Origin: Cyclina sinensis
Taxonomy: Eukaryota; Mollusca; Bivalvia; Venerida; Veneridae
Length of the DNA: 64,000 nt
Direction: 5' to 3'
Assembly: GCA_012932295.1 (NCBI GenBank)
Contig: JAAONU010000016.1
Coordinates: 43,493,241-43,557,240, forward strand
In this document: positions 24,263 to 35,414 of the stretch, piece after piece
Position numbering within the stretch: position 1 is the stretch's first letter
Layout: each line of letters opens with the position of its first letter
Translations under genes and position numbers: made by a program
The notes under the pieces: model-generated
What the model was told of the DNA's origin: nothing
Seen by the model: the letters and a program-made list of their open reading frames with translations, nothing else
Database searches by the model: none

Positions 24263-24525
24263 AAACGATTGAAGATAGGAGGAAAAGCAAAATGAAACGG
24301 AACGGCTTTACCGAAACGAAAATTAAAGCCGTTTCGAATATAATTACATGGTTCTTGGGATAAAACAATGATTGGGAACGAAATGACTTTAGCGAAACCG
24401 AAATAGAGTCATTTCGAACCCTATTGAGATACAGTGCATGTACGTACACACACACACACACACACAGCAACAAGTCTGGCAAAAAGAGACTTGTTGCAGC
24501 TGTTGCGTGCACGTACATGCCTGTA
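24263..24525 (-). other. Structured 3' UTR region of LINE E1 (three hairpins)
   Basis: Hairpin 1 is AACGGCTTTA (24,301-24,310) pairing with TAAAGCCGTT (24,324-24,333). Hairpin 2 is CGAAATGACT (24,379-24,388) with AGTCATTTCG (24,407-24,416). Both have similar loops (GAAACGAAA / GAAACCGAAA). A third nested structure has outer arms GCATGTACGT (24,436-24,445) and ACGTACATGC (24,511-24,520) and inner arms GCAACAAGTCT (24,467-24,477) and AGACTTGTTGC (24,487-24,497), with a CA repeat on the left side. Confidence 0.8.
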
Positions 24526-24662
24526 CGAATATACATATATATATATCATTGATCAATGAAATAAGAAAATAACAACGTTCATTTATTGTTTACATATAAA
24601 TGAGGTACTAGAAGAAATGACTGGTGTGCGTACTTTATTATAGTGGAATATTTGTTATCGGG

Positions 24663-25349
24663 TTATCTATTTATTTGCTTTAAAAGTTTACTGACAAACG
24701 AACTAAGCTTTAAGAGCTGACTGGTGTCGGTTAATGTTAGTAAATATGGTACGTTAATTTGGTTTTGTGCGTTAGTGATCTCATTTATTTCTAATCGATC
24801 AATAGTAAAGTGGCTACAATGTAATAAATAATGTTCTTCATTACCAATTTGGTTTTCATTGCATAGAAGACAAATTCTTTCGTTTTCCGCGGTTCCATTC
24901 CATCTACCAGTTTCTATCGGAAAATAATGATTTGCGGTGCGTAGTTTGTAAATAGGTAAGTATTTCGACATTGGTAAGATTTTTATATATTTTTCTAACT
25001 CTAGCTTGTTTTTAAATGTATTATAAAATCTCCCTTTACTAGATAATGTCATATCGTTAATCCAACTCTGTTTATTCTGATGAATTAACGCTTGTTTTAT
25101 TTGATATTTTATATTTTTTGACGTAATTGTATTTTGATTGTCCCATAAATTAGTTTTACCAGTCAAGTTTAATATTTCTTTTATTTTTGAAATCCATTTT
25201 GAATGATATGAGTTATTATTTAGTAAAAAATTATACATTCTTTTAGAATATTTGTTATTATTTCCAGTGATAATTCTGTTCCAGAAACCTATCATTCTGC
25301 TATAAACCGTTATGTGTAAGGGATATCTACCTAATTCACCATATAGCAT
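24663..25349 (-). pseudogene. LINE E1 C-terminal protein fragment
   Basis: About 228 codons of an ORF2-like C-terminus. It starts in the post-RT region with LYGELGRYPLHITVYSRMIG, and ends in a zinc-knuckle-like CLLCN...GNEEHYLLHC (C-x2-C-x9-H-x4-C), preceded by LRTANHYFPIETGRW. The EN and RT domains are missing because the copy is 5'-truncated. The open frame continues upstream of the first Met to about 25,380, so that Met is not a real start. Confidence 0.85.
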
Positions 25350-25675
25350 ATAAGAAGGAGTGCTCTTTCTAGAGAATGTGATTGTAAGTTATTGCAGATT
25401 TAAATTGCAAAATCAAGAAGTTAATTAGTTTATTTATGTCTCATCCATGCACACATATTAATAGTACAACATGAAATCATAAAACAAGACAAGAGCATGG
25501 CCAATCTAATAGAGATTTACAAGAGACTGTAATGAATTCTAAAATTCATGAACATTTATAGAATAAAACTAAATCGCATTAAAAAAAGAGAAGGAAAAAA
25601 TGCACACATTGATTAAAAATAGCGAACATTTTAAGGTCAATTTGCATTACATTCTTACACTTATTCAGCAGAATA

Positions 25676-25700
25676 TAAATAAATAAATAAATAAATAAAT
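25676..25700. repeat. (AAAT)n microsatellite
   Basis: Six tandem AAAT units inside the E2 3' region. Confidence 0.9.
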
Positions 25701-25959
25701 GGGTGACAATATCACTCAGCCTTTTTAAACACTCTTGACTAGGATAATAATTAAAGGAAAAGGCAAAGTGAATATGGGTTACAGTTTTACAGTATCAGTA
25801 AGAAGAACATTATTTTTTCATTTATTTACATTTTTACATTTCTAAAAAGTAGGTTACCAATGCTTATCTATATATTAAGAACTGCAATAAGATTGACAAT
25901 TTAAAAAAACTGAGATGAGATATACTGGCACTAATGTGCATTTAAAAAAAAGGTTTAAG

Positions 25960-28108
25960 ACATCCATTATTTTTTGACGTTTGAAACCCAATTTGTACGA
26001 CCACAATCTATTAAACATTGTTCATATGTCTTTTGCAATATAATATTATTTGATTGCAATAACTTACACCAATATTTAACTATTCTTACATATCTTGTAA
26101 TAAAAAGCGGATACCTCCCTAATCGCCGTACACGCATGCGCTGGCGGTTGAAGTTCTAACATTCAAAATACGTTTGCAAAATTTAAGGTGGATTCTTTCA
26201 ATTACCTTAGATTTTGTATAACCCAAAAGTTCTGACGAATAGTTTAATATAGCACCAACAAAAGAGTCAAATAACTGACATAACAATCTAGGTTTTAACT
26301 TTAGCTTACTACATTAAACCAAGAGCACATTTAACGCCTTTAAAGCTTTACCTGACAAGTGTTCTTGATTCAGTGAAAAATTGCCAGTGTAATTGAACAC
26401 AGTTCCCAGATAATTAAAGTCATTTACAGTTCCAATAATATGGCCGTTGTAGGTCCAATTCTCGTTTTGCATTACACCTCCGCGTTTTCTGAACACTATT
26501 TTTTTGTTTTATCTGCATTTACCTCTAGGCCCCAAGAATTACAATATGTATATAAAAGGTCTAAACTAGTTTGCAATTCAGCTGGTGTCTTTCCTAGAAT
26601 AACCATATCACCGGCAAACAACAATAAAATCAATGCTATATCATCGACACATATACCAGGACTTTCATGCGACTGTAACTGTAATTCTAGATCCTCAACA
26701 AACATAGCAAAAAGCAGAGGGGACATTATCTCCCCTTGACGTAAGCCCAATGAGTAACAGAAATAATCAGACTACGAGTTACATTTTCTTACACAAGACT
26801 TCACGTTTTCATACATATTTCTAATTATTCTTAATAATTTCCCTTGTATTCAATTTTTATAAAGCTTTAACCATAATGCGTTTCTGTATATACTATCAAA
26901 ACATTTTTAAGATCTATAAATGCCGCGTATAAACGTTTATTTTCATTTAGATAATGCTGAACAATGGACATTAAAACAAAAGCAGCATCCATTGTTGAAC
27001 GACCCTTCATAAAACCGAATTGTGCGTCAGATATAACATCATTGTCATTACAGAAAGTAACAATTCTATTATTAAGTATGGCAGTAAATATTTTTGACAG
27101 GCAACTAACCAAAGTTATACCGAGATAATTATTCACGTCTTTCCTGTTGCCCTTTTTGTACAAAGGTATAATCACACCTTCATACCATTTTTCAGGAAAA
27201 ACACAAGAATTTAATACAGCGTTAAGTGACAAGCAATAATATCTATACTCTCCATAAAATATTCGTTCATTAATAAATCACTGCCCATAGCTTTATCTCT
27301 TTTAAGCTGTTTGACGACTTTTAACACTTCATCAACTGTGATTACACAATCTAATTCTAAGAATGTACTGTCTGTACTATTAAAATTATGCACAGAACAA
27401 AACTCTTCAGCGTCATTATTTTTACATTGAAATAAATCCTTTTCTAAATTTGAAAAATACTTATAAAACTCATCTAATGAAATACTATTTTCTAAGTTCC
27501 CTTTCTGTTTCTTATTAAAATATTTTCAAAACTGTTTAGGCTTACAACGTTTTAATTCCTCTATCTCCTTCAATTTGTTTATTTCAAATTTTCTCTTTTT
27601 CCCATGTACAATAGCCTTATACTCTTTTTTGCGTAAACAAAGATACTCTCTATTTTCGGGAGATTTAACATTAAATATTCGCAAAGCTTGTAGGTAACAA
27701 GTTCTTGCATTTTGACATTCAAAATCAAACCACTCGTCATTTTTACTCAAGGGCGTATCACAAAAAGCTACATTTCTATTACGTGTGACATATTTTGAAA
27801 ATAGTGGATCCGTTACTTCTCTTATTATGCTTGTAAATGTATCAACTGTGTCATTTATTGACGACCTTTGCGTAATATCTATACTATCCGTTAAACGATT
27901 TAAATCTGGTAACCGAGATATTATGCCTGAGCGAAACTCATCCCTACAATCTGCATTCCATTTAATACGTATTTCATCTTCTAAATGCTTCACATTTACA
28001 TGCTTCTGACAAGATAAAGAGAATATAATTGGGGCGTGATCACTCCATTCATTTAAACTACTGACTGCAAAATTACAAATACTGTTAAAGTAACACTCTT
28101 TTGTTAAT
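25960..28108 (-). pseudogene. E2 EN end, linker and reverse transcriptase, inactivated
   Basis: Going down the minus strand: SLNEWSDHAPIIFSL (EN motif SDH) at about 28,040; a linker to 27,526; KQLKRDKAMGSD at 27,300; FPEKWYEGVIIPLYKKGN and FGFMKGRSTMDAAFVL of the RT at 26,867-27,232; GLRQGEIMSPLLFAMF at 26,750; then LLFAGDMVILG, where the catalytic (F/Y)ADD is FAGD. Several frameshifts and stops occur, one right in motif A (FIDLKN then a shift). C-terminal pieces down to 25,960 (GRYPLFITRYVRI) are readable. The element is dead. Confidence 0.85.
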
Positions 28109-28872
28109 GAACAGAACAGAACAGAACAGTACTTTATTTCTCCCAGGTATAATGATACAGCATGGGGACATAGCAAAACAATATAATAGATAGTTTTATT
28201 TCAGTCAAAGAAGGCTGATAAGCCTATGTTGACAACAAAAGCATATTTACAAACAGTGTGAACAATAGCATGATTCTTACAATAAACGCTCCATATAATC
28301 TCAATCATATATCTAATACCACTTCCGTTACACGGAGAAGGCCTGCTACTGGAAAAAAAACTATTTCACTTTTTCTAAACATAAGCACAAGAAAGTAAAA
28401 ATACATTTTTAGTTAATTTTCATTTTTAGTACATCTTAATTTTAGCCATTTTAATTATATAAAAAGAAACTACACTTTGTGATAACTGATGGAGTATTTT
28501 CTATTTTAAAATAAAAAGTTTACATATTTGATAATGACTTAGCTGATCAACTACTTTTGTTTCTACTTAAAAGAAACTCTTGCATGCATGACCTTGTAAA
28601 TAAAAAAAAAAAGAAAAAAAGACGAAAGTCGAAAGTAAGGTCATGCTATGCTATTACCTCGTAAATAAGCAACTGTAATGAGGCATAAGAATGGAAATCT
28701 ACGGTCTTGGAAAAAGACGAAACCCAAGACCTAGTTTTAAAAAAAAGGAAAGAAAGAAACACAGCCTTATCAAAAATAAAAATAAGACCTAACAGAACAA
28801 TGCAAGAAGACTAAGTGACTACAACTCTTAACATATTACATATTCTTTTTGATATTACATTATTAACAGATA

Positions 28873-29184
28873 TTACCTATATATTGTAGTATTCCTTATT
28901 CTAAAAGCCTTATATGTAAACATGCCAAGCTTTCTTAACAATGATTTGTTTTCAGAAGTGATAAGTTCAATAAATTTATACATGCTTGGTCTTGACCAGT
29001 ACCATTTTGGAATATACATTTTTCTGATGTCTTCATATAACTGACATTCTATAATGAAATGATATTCATCTTCTAGTTTATCACAAATTATACATTTTCT
29101 ATCATCTACGGGTGTACTTAGAGGTCGTGTCCATCTACCAGATTCGATTGGAAGCTTGTGAGAAGATACTCGAAGGCGGGACAA
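28873..29184 (-). pseudogene. E3 C-terminal zinc-knuckle segment
   Basis: About 103 codons including LRVSSHKLPIESGRW and CIICDKLEDEYHFIIEC (C-x2-C-x7-H-x4-C), ending TFKAFRIRN-like at the ORF terminus. A stop or frameshift separates it from the RT part above 29,217. About 760 bp of 3' UTR follow down to 28,130. Confidence 0.85.
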
Positions 29185-29216
29185 AGCATAACAAAATTTA
29201 GTAGCATTAAAACAGT

Positions 29217-30098
29217 CTAAATATGGTTGAAATTTAAATGATGAAATCGATTTGTAAACAATGCTCTACTTGAGTTATTAATTCTCGCATTCCAATTTTG
29301 TACAAAGTTATCATTTAGCCTTTGTTTTACTAACGAAAGAAATATCTTGTTATCTGCTACTCCCTGGTATAACCAAGCTTCTGCTAGACTCAATGAGAAT
29401 AGTAAATATTTTATATTAGAACACCAATTAGTTTTATTTGGATACATTTCACAATCATGTCTTAGTAATTGATATACTTTATAAACATATTTATTTTGAC
29501 TTAAATACAAAATACGTAACCAATATTTGATAGCTTGCAACATATGAATAGGTTCGAAGGAAGTACGCCCTAACTCTCCGTATACAAAATCATTCTGTGT
29601 AGTTTTTTTAACCCCTAATAATTTTTTACAGAATTGCATATGTACCTTTTCTGTGGACAAATTGTTTGAAAAGCATGTTACAATACAACAATAATTTAAA
29701 ATAGGTGAAACTAATTTGTCAAATAATTCTAACTTATGTTTAGGCGGTATATATGTAAACTTATATAAATATTTATTCAATTTAAACATAGCTTTTAAGG
29801 CCTGACCTGATAACACATCTTGTGCAGTACTGAGAGATCCTCCAGTAGTAAAAACAATACCTAAATAACAAAATTTATTAACAATTTCAACAGCTTGGTC
29901 GTTGTAATAAAATACAGTATTTCTGGGGATAGAGCCGCCTTTTTTGAATACCATCACCTTAGTTTTAGTAACATTTACTCTCAATTTCCAATAACAACAG
30001 TACTCATATAATAAATTCATATTTCTTTGTAATTCCTCTGCTGTATTTGCGAATATTACTATATCGTCAGCATACAGTAACATAAATATCTTAAACAT
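29217..30098 (-). pseudogene. E3 reverse transcriptase, catalytic and thumb part
   Basis: 293 codons: LLYADDIVIFANTAEELQ (intact YADD active site), KTKVMVFKKGG, FCYLGIVFTTGGSL, LSGQALKAMFKLNKYLYK, and YGELGRTSFEPIHMLQ. It lies one frame away from the preceding EN-RT ORF. Only a few lesions separate the pieces of E3, so it looks younger than E2. Confidence 0.9.
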
Positions 30099-30142
30099 GT
30101 TTACGTCAATGCCCTCAACTTTATTTTTGATGAAGGTATCTT

Positions 30143-31933
30143 CTAGTCATTAAGAAACATGGAAAATAAGAACGGAGATAAACATTTTCCCTGTCGTACC
30201 CCAAGCATACATGTAAATTCATCACTCAGTTGATTACAGTATTTTACTCTTGATTTTACCGATTCATACATTGATTTGATAACATCTAAAATATTCCCTC
30301 TAAGTCCTAACTGAATTAATTTGTACCATAGATTTTCTCTGACCACGTAATCAAATGCCTTTGAGTAATCTACGAACATCGTGTACAAAACCTTTCCTTG
30401 ATTTAATACATGTGATATCAACCCATTTAAAACAAACACATTATCAACTGTACTCATATTCCCTCGGAATCCTGCCTGGGCCTCAATATATACATTATAA
30501 CTTTCCGCCCACAGTTTTAACCTATTATTGACAACCCGTGTAAAAAGTTTACCAAGACAACTTAAAAGAGTAATACCTCGATAATTTTCTACCTTATTAA
30601 CATTCCCTTTTTTGTGTAAAGGAACGACATAACCTTCTGACCATTTAGAAGGAAAATATCCAATTTCAAAAATCTTATTAAACAATTCATATATTGAAGG
30701 CAACAAAACATCTTTACCGGAAATAAAAAACTCATTTAAAATTGAATCCGGACCCCCGGCTCTATTGTTTTTAAGTTGGCTAATAGCTTTACTAATTTCG
30801 TCAACAGATAACTGTAAATTCAATTCATTAAACATAACTTTAAATTCATTTCTTTCATATCTGCTTACAAAATCTAATACGTCATCATCCGGTATAAAAA
30901 ATCTATCTTCGGGAGTATTCACTGCCCTGAAATAATTTTCAAACGTTTTTAGGGGAATATTTGACTGTTTAATACCCGAAGTATCTTTTAACAGTTTCCA
31001 ATACAAACGAGCATTTTTATATCGCGAATCCAACAGTTTCTGCGTATTTTCATTATCATAGCTAAACCTACACCTTCTTAACGTTGACTTATATTCTGAC
31101 CTTGCGGATACTATATTTATTCTATTAACATCATTTTTACAGCTCCTGTATTTATTAAGGTTTGTGTAGAAAATATTCCTTTTTTCAAAACATTCTTCAT
31201 TAAACCAAGGTTGTTGATTCTGTGAATTACGATTACTCTCTTTGCTCTCTGGCATTGTGTTCAACCTTTGGATAAACGAGGATGCTGTACCTTTTAGTAT
31301 ATTTTCAAACTGCAAAATACAGCTATCAATATCTTGCTTTGTTAAGCAAGAGCGTATTTCTTCTGATAATTTGTTTAAGTTTAATAATTCTAAAGACCCC
31401 TCACTATTAAGCTTATTTTTGTACTCGTCTTTAAATTCTGGCCTCCATTTATAATTATATTCGATATTTACTGCTTCTACGTTTGAGGGTTCCTCTCGTA
31501 CATTATTTTCACAGTTAGCTGTCTCACGGTCAAATAAATACGATACTGTCATCAAGCAGTGATCGGAAACAATATTTGGGTCACCTATTTCAAATGAATC
31601 AATGTGTGACAACAAATCATTTTTACATAACAAATAGTCTACAACGCTACTCCCCCTACTTGTTACGCATGTATACTTCCCCATTTTATAATCTTTTCCC
31701 TTCCTACCATTTACAATTTTAAAACCCGTCTGTTTGCAAAAGTCTAACAAAAATCTACCGTTATTATTTACATGACCTTGGTCTTGAGAAAATCTCAAAA
31801 TTTCACTATCGACCTCGTAATCGTCGGGCAAAATATCAACGTTACACATATTTAATAAATCATGCTCGACGAAATCTGGTAGTGTAGAGGTGCGTGAGTT
31901 AAAATCACCAAAAAATGGAATAAAAACAATCAA
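30143..31933 (-). pseudogene. E3 endonuclease C-terminus, linker and RT N-terminus
   Basis: 596 codons. FFGDFNSRT is the APE-type endonuclease GDFN motif and SDHCLMTVSYLF the SDH motif. A linker follows with QPWFNEECFEKRN. RT motifs: KNNRAGGPDSILNEFF, GYVVPLHKKGNVNKVENYRG, AQAGFRGNMSTVDNVFVL, MFVDYSKAFDYVVRENLW (motif A) and GVRQGKCLSPFLFSMFLND (motif B). The frame ends just before the YADD block, which continues in another frame at 30,098. Together with the two flanking ORFs it makes a single ORF2-type protein of roughly 1,100 residues. Confidence 0.92.
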
Positions 31934-32275
31934 TTACACTTTGATTTTCTACATTAATTACTGAATCTATTAATCTGTCAAACACATTACTTTCTACCAT
32001 AGAAATTCTGCTGCTATCGTCAAGTATGACGTAACAAAGACCAATGTAAAAATCTTGTTTAATTGAAAGTTTGGACGCTGGTAATTTTAGCCAAATTATA
32101 TCATCATCTGAAATATAAACTTGAGAGTTTTCACAAACATATTGATTTCTAACATAAATAACAATTCCACCTGAGTTCCGTTTTGACGATTGTTTTATAT
32201 TTTGTCTATTTAATACAAAATACTCAAAACCGTCCATGTGCAAATTTGAGTATGTATCAGTCCATGTTTCATTCT
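31905..32275 (-). pseudogene. E3 endonuclease N-terminal segment
   Basis: The minus frame reads ETWTDTYSNLHMDGFEYFVL, RNSGGIVIYVRN and DDIIWLKLPASKLS, typical of the N-terminal half of APE-type LINE endonucleases. An in-frame stop precedes ETW and no earlier EN motif is seen, so the copy is 5'-truncated or decayed at about 32,275. A frameshift separates it from the GDFN part. Confidence 0.8.
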
Positions 32276-32279
32276 ACAT

Positions 32280-33640
32280 GGGGGAAAGACTAAATGCTTA
32301 CTCCTTAAAAGATACCTATAACTACGCCATTTGATTTTTTTGGACCTTTCTACAACTTTATTTGCAAAAAAGTAGTGCATAATAGTAACCTAGTATGAGA
32401 AAAATATGATCATACTTGCGATCAGTAAATGTAGCCTATATTTATACAACATATAAACGAAATTTGACCTAGCCTATATTTATGCAGACATATAAGCGAA
32501 TTTGACTCTCTAATGTTGTAAGTACCGAAAAAAGAAAATCTACAGATATTGAAAAAGTTAGACATTGAAGTGCTTTCACGAATATTATGCAATATTTATT
32601 AAGCAAAATTAACATGTATAATGACTCTGATATCATGTGGTAAACTTCTAATATTCTGATTAATAATAACTTTCTTTGCTAAATTTGTATATATCAGGGC
32701 TATTAGAAAAGCATATTTTTCACTGAGTAGTTTCCCTTGTACTTATTAATACTTATCAATAAGATGTATTTAATTACTTCCAAAGTATAAACAGTGACAG
32801 CATTTAGATTTGGAGGTATTGGCGTCTTATTGTGCATTTACTTAGTAACTTTAAATATATATATTAAGGAATAAGAGGAATAAGGAAAATGGCATGTACT
32901 AGTTATCATCTCATTAGTTAAATTTATCCATAATATTTTTTAAAAATTTACATAATGGAGTCAACAAAGTAACATTGTCCGATGCTAAAAGTTGTTTTAG
33001 AGTAATATTATGACTCCTGATTTGAATTGTATAAAGAAACATTCTCTCTGCTGTGAAAAATAGTTACATTCTAGAATATAATGAATCTCAGAACCAACTT
33101 GATTTCTAGTGCAGATATTACAGAGTCTGTCCTGATAAGGAATATTATCATATCGCATACGTTCGATGGGTAATTTAAAATTGGCAGTTCTGAATCTAAA
33201 CAAGGTAAGAGAATCTTTAAAATCTAAGATCTTAAAATATTTTTCAAAACTATGTTCATCTTTAAAACTGTTATATGTTAGTCCTTTATTCGATTCTCTA
33301 AGTTGAGATAACCATAGCTGTTTGTATTGATCTATTAACGTTTGTTTGACTGATTTGTAAATAGATTTACATTAAAGTTTGCTGGTTCAGCCAGAGATCA
33401 GTTTTACCAACAGAGTTCAGAATATCTTTAACATATTCTATCCATTTAAATTCTACATTTGGTTGATTAATCATATACCGGTATAATAAAAAGGACAGCT
33501 TTGAAGATTTTCCCATGATAAGTTTATTCCAAAACGAAATCATACGAGTTTTAACAGTAACAGAGACTGGGTACCTTCCTAACTCTCCGTGGAGCATATA
33601 TATTGGTGTAGATTTTCGGGCTTTAGTAATTTTTCTTAAA
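32280..33640 (-). mobile_element. LINE E4, C-terminal fragment
   Basis: The minus strand reads LHGELGRYPVSVTVKTRMIS at 33,597-33,367, then FRFRTANFKLPIERMR and CNICTRNQVGSEIHYILEC (C-x2-C...H-x4-C) at 33,203-32,997. About 700 bp of AT-rich non-coding sequence follow, consistent with a 3' UTR. It is 5'-truncated next to the (TTAA)n run. The protein resembles E1 more than E3. Confidence 0.75.
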
Positions 33641-33670
33641 AAATAATTAATTAATTAATTAATTGTTAAT

Positions 33671-34393
33671 AAATAATCTATAACAGAGGCTCCAGTTTGA
33701 TTTACAAAAGTAAAATTACCAACATTACCGTCATCACATAATCTGCCGTTAACTATACGTAAACTCGTGCTTTTACAAAGATCAATGAGCTTTAATCCGT
33801 AACTGTTATATGACTTATCTAAGGAGGCCCGGGGTAAAGGTGTATCGGGAACATAATCATCATTATCAGTAAAATCATTTCTCTGATCATATACAATAAA
33901 ATCCTTTTTTACACCAACACGACTATTTAAATCCCCGAAAATATAAACTGATCCTAAAGAATCAAAATCATTGATATCAGATTCTAACAAACTATATAAA
34001 TCAACATTTACAACATTATATGCAGGAGAGTCTTCCCTCCAAATATATGTTCCACATAGATATACATCATTTTCAAAGCCAAAGAATGCTTTGTCTAACT
34101 TCAACCAAATAATGGTGTCATTATGGTTTCTAACAAGTTCAATGCCATCTGATACAGAGTCTTTATAATACAACACAATACCACCGCTACATCTCTTAGC
34201 ATTACGGTGTTGAAATTTTCTGTAAAAATTAAGGCTATGGTAACCTGAAAGTTCGATATTACTGTATTTATTTGTCCAAGATTCATATAAAAACACAATG
34301 TCATTATCAGAAATAATTTTTACAAAATCGTCATATTCACGCTTATCTCGGGTATTCGGTAAGTCCATTCACATTCCAAGAAAGAATCATTTG
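33671..34393 (-). pseudogene. E2 endonuclease domain (5' part of the interrupted LINE)
   Basis: It begins ILSWNVNGL (EN motif I) at about 34,393, then a frameshift, then FLYESWTNKYSN, GGIVLYYKDS, TIIWLKLDKA, VYIFGDLNSRVG (GDLN motif) and GASVIDYLLT, where it meets the insertion. The continuation, including the SDH motif, is at 28,108 and below. Starting at the canonical EN motif suggests a nearly full-length E2 before interruption. Confidence 0.88.
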
Positions 34394-34536
34394 CTAAAAC
34401 ATCAAGAGCATTATGTACATAAAAAGGAAAGTATACTGTTAAAAATTACGTGTATCATACTGATTGCAACCGTGCTAATGATACAGAGATTCAAAACGTG
34501 TTAAGAGTATGTCATAGCAGGTTTTGGCACTATGTT
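34394..34536. other. Spacer between LINE E2 and LINE E5
   Basis: Possible 5' UTR of E2 and/or 3' UTR of E5; no motif identified. Confidence 0.4.
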
Positions 34537-35331
34537 TTACAATTTCAGTGTTTGAGAGTACAAAAAACTTTTTGGTTCATCACTCATATCAGCAAATTTG
34601 TCGTTTATATTGTTTGCCTTATCAAATAAGACATTTCTAAGTATTTGATAAGCAGGACATTGGGTTAGCACATGTACTTCTGTTTCAACACAATGTTTAC
34701 AAACTGGACAAATTCTATCATGAACAGCTAATTTCTCGTATCTTCCTGTTTCAAGACGAAGGGGTGCGACTCCACACCTAAACTTCGCTAAAGCCGATCT
34801 ATGTTTTGCAGACATTGAAATATATACATATTTTTCAGTTTCAAATTCTTCTTTAAATAACAGATTAGTGCGTAGTTTATTTCTTGTATTACTAGCAGAG
34901 CCAGTTGGTCTAGATATACGTTGTTTCCAATCAACAATATATAAATTCATATTATTATGTTCAACCATTTTACAAAACTTCCTGGATGATAACTGAGTAC
35001 ATGAGTCAGTTAGATTGGACAGATTAATAGTATTTAAATGTTCAGTGAACCTATACTGCCAATTTCTGCACCTGACACTAAATTTAGTTTTACAATATTC
35101 ATAAACCTTATAATTCAGTCTGGTTCTATCCATTTTTTGTAACCTATGCCACTGTCTAGCAACTGCTACCCATTGTTTTACATGTGGTGGTTGCCAGACA
35201 AGCTCACCATAGAGTGCAGCAGTGGAGGTATATTTCCCCAAACCTAAGAAAAAACGCATTGCTCGATTTTGCACTGCATTGATACTAGAGTGAGACTTGG
35301 TACCCCATACTGCTGCACCATATGATATCAC
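34537..35331 (-). pseudogene. E5 C-terminal segment, copy 1
   Basis: 264 codons: YGAAVWGTKSHSSINAVQ, NRAMRFFLGLGKYTST, RSALAKFRCGVAPLRLETGR and CPVCKHCVETEVHVLTQC (C-x2-C-x8-H-x4-C). A frameshift separates it from the RT part. The last ~90 residues, including the knuckle, are absent from copy 2 because the duplication breakpoint at 34,787 lies within this ORF. Confidence 0.88.
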
Positions 35332-35414
35332 TGGCCATACCAGGCTGTTATACAGTGTAGTAAAAACATTAAATGGTATTCCACCCAGACATTTAGACTT
35401 TGCAATAAGGAGAC

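Larger units (their letters stand above)
23888..25381 (-). mobile_element. LINE E1, 5'-truncated non-LTR retrotransposon
   Basis: Read on the minus strand, a coding C-terminus (25,349-24,663) is followed by a ~775-bp 3' UTR ending in AAATAAAGTTTTG and a (TTCTG)n pentamer tail (23,888-23,914 on plus). The 3' terminus carries a small hairpin GCATAC-AA-GTATGC (23,933-23,946). TTGTA at 23,883-23,887 and 25,382-25,386 is a possible weak 5-bp target-site duplication. LINEs with short-repeat tails instead of poly(A) are known among CR1/L2/RTE-like groups; the exact clade is not resolved. Confidence 0.8.
25420..28108 (-). mobile_element. LINE E2, 3' part (interrupted by a later insertion)
   Basis: The minus strand carries the end of the EN domain, the EN-RT linker, the RT and a decayed C-terminus, then a 3' end near 25,425 with AAATAAACTAATTAAC. 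The 5' part of the same element lies at 33,671-34,393, separated by a 5.55-kb insertion flanked by TTGTTAAT on both sides. Removing the insertion and one TTGTTAAT rejoins the reading frame (DYLLT + KECYF). A related 3' end occurs at about 57,660-57,720. Confidence 0.85.
28109..33662 (-). mobile_element. 5.55-kb LINE insertion into E2 (E3 plus E4 fragment)
   Basis: Flanked by TTGTTAAT at 28,101-28,108 and 33,663-33,670. The left edge is a (GAACA)n tail, i.e. (TTCTG)n on the minus strand, next to a terminal hairpin GTAT-AATG-ATAC (28,147-28,158) like that of E1. The right edge is a (TTAA)n run (33,641-33,662). Inside are a nearly complete LINE, E3 (28,109 to about 32,275), and the C-terminal part of another, E4 (about 32,280-33,640). 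The likeliest order is E4 into E2, then E3 into the 3' end of E4; that order is inference. Confidence 0.75.

Noticed and set aside
27785..28009. Plus-strand ORFs over the LINEs (also 26,440, 31,242, 33,971, 34,298, 35,590, 37,708, 42,722 and 44,838)
   Set aside because: All are opposite-strand shadows of LINE coding sequence.
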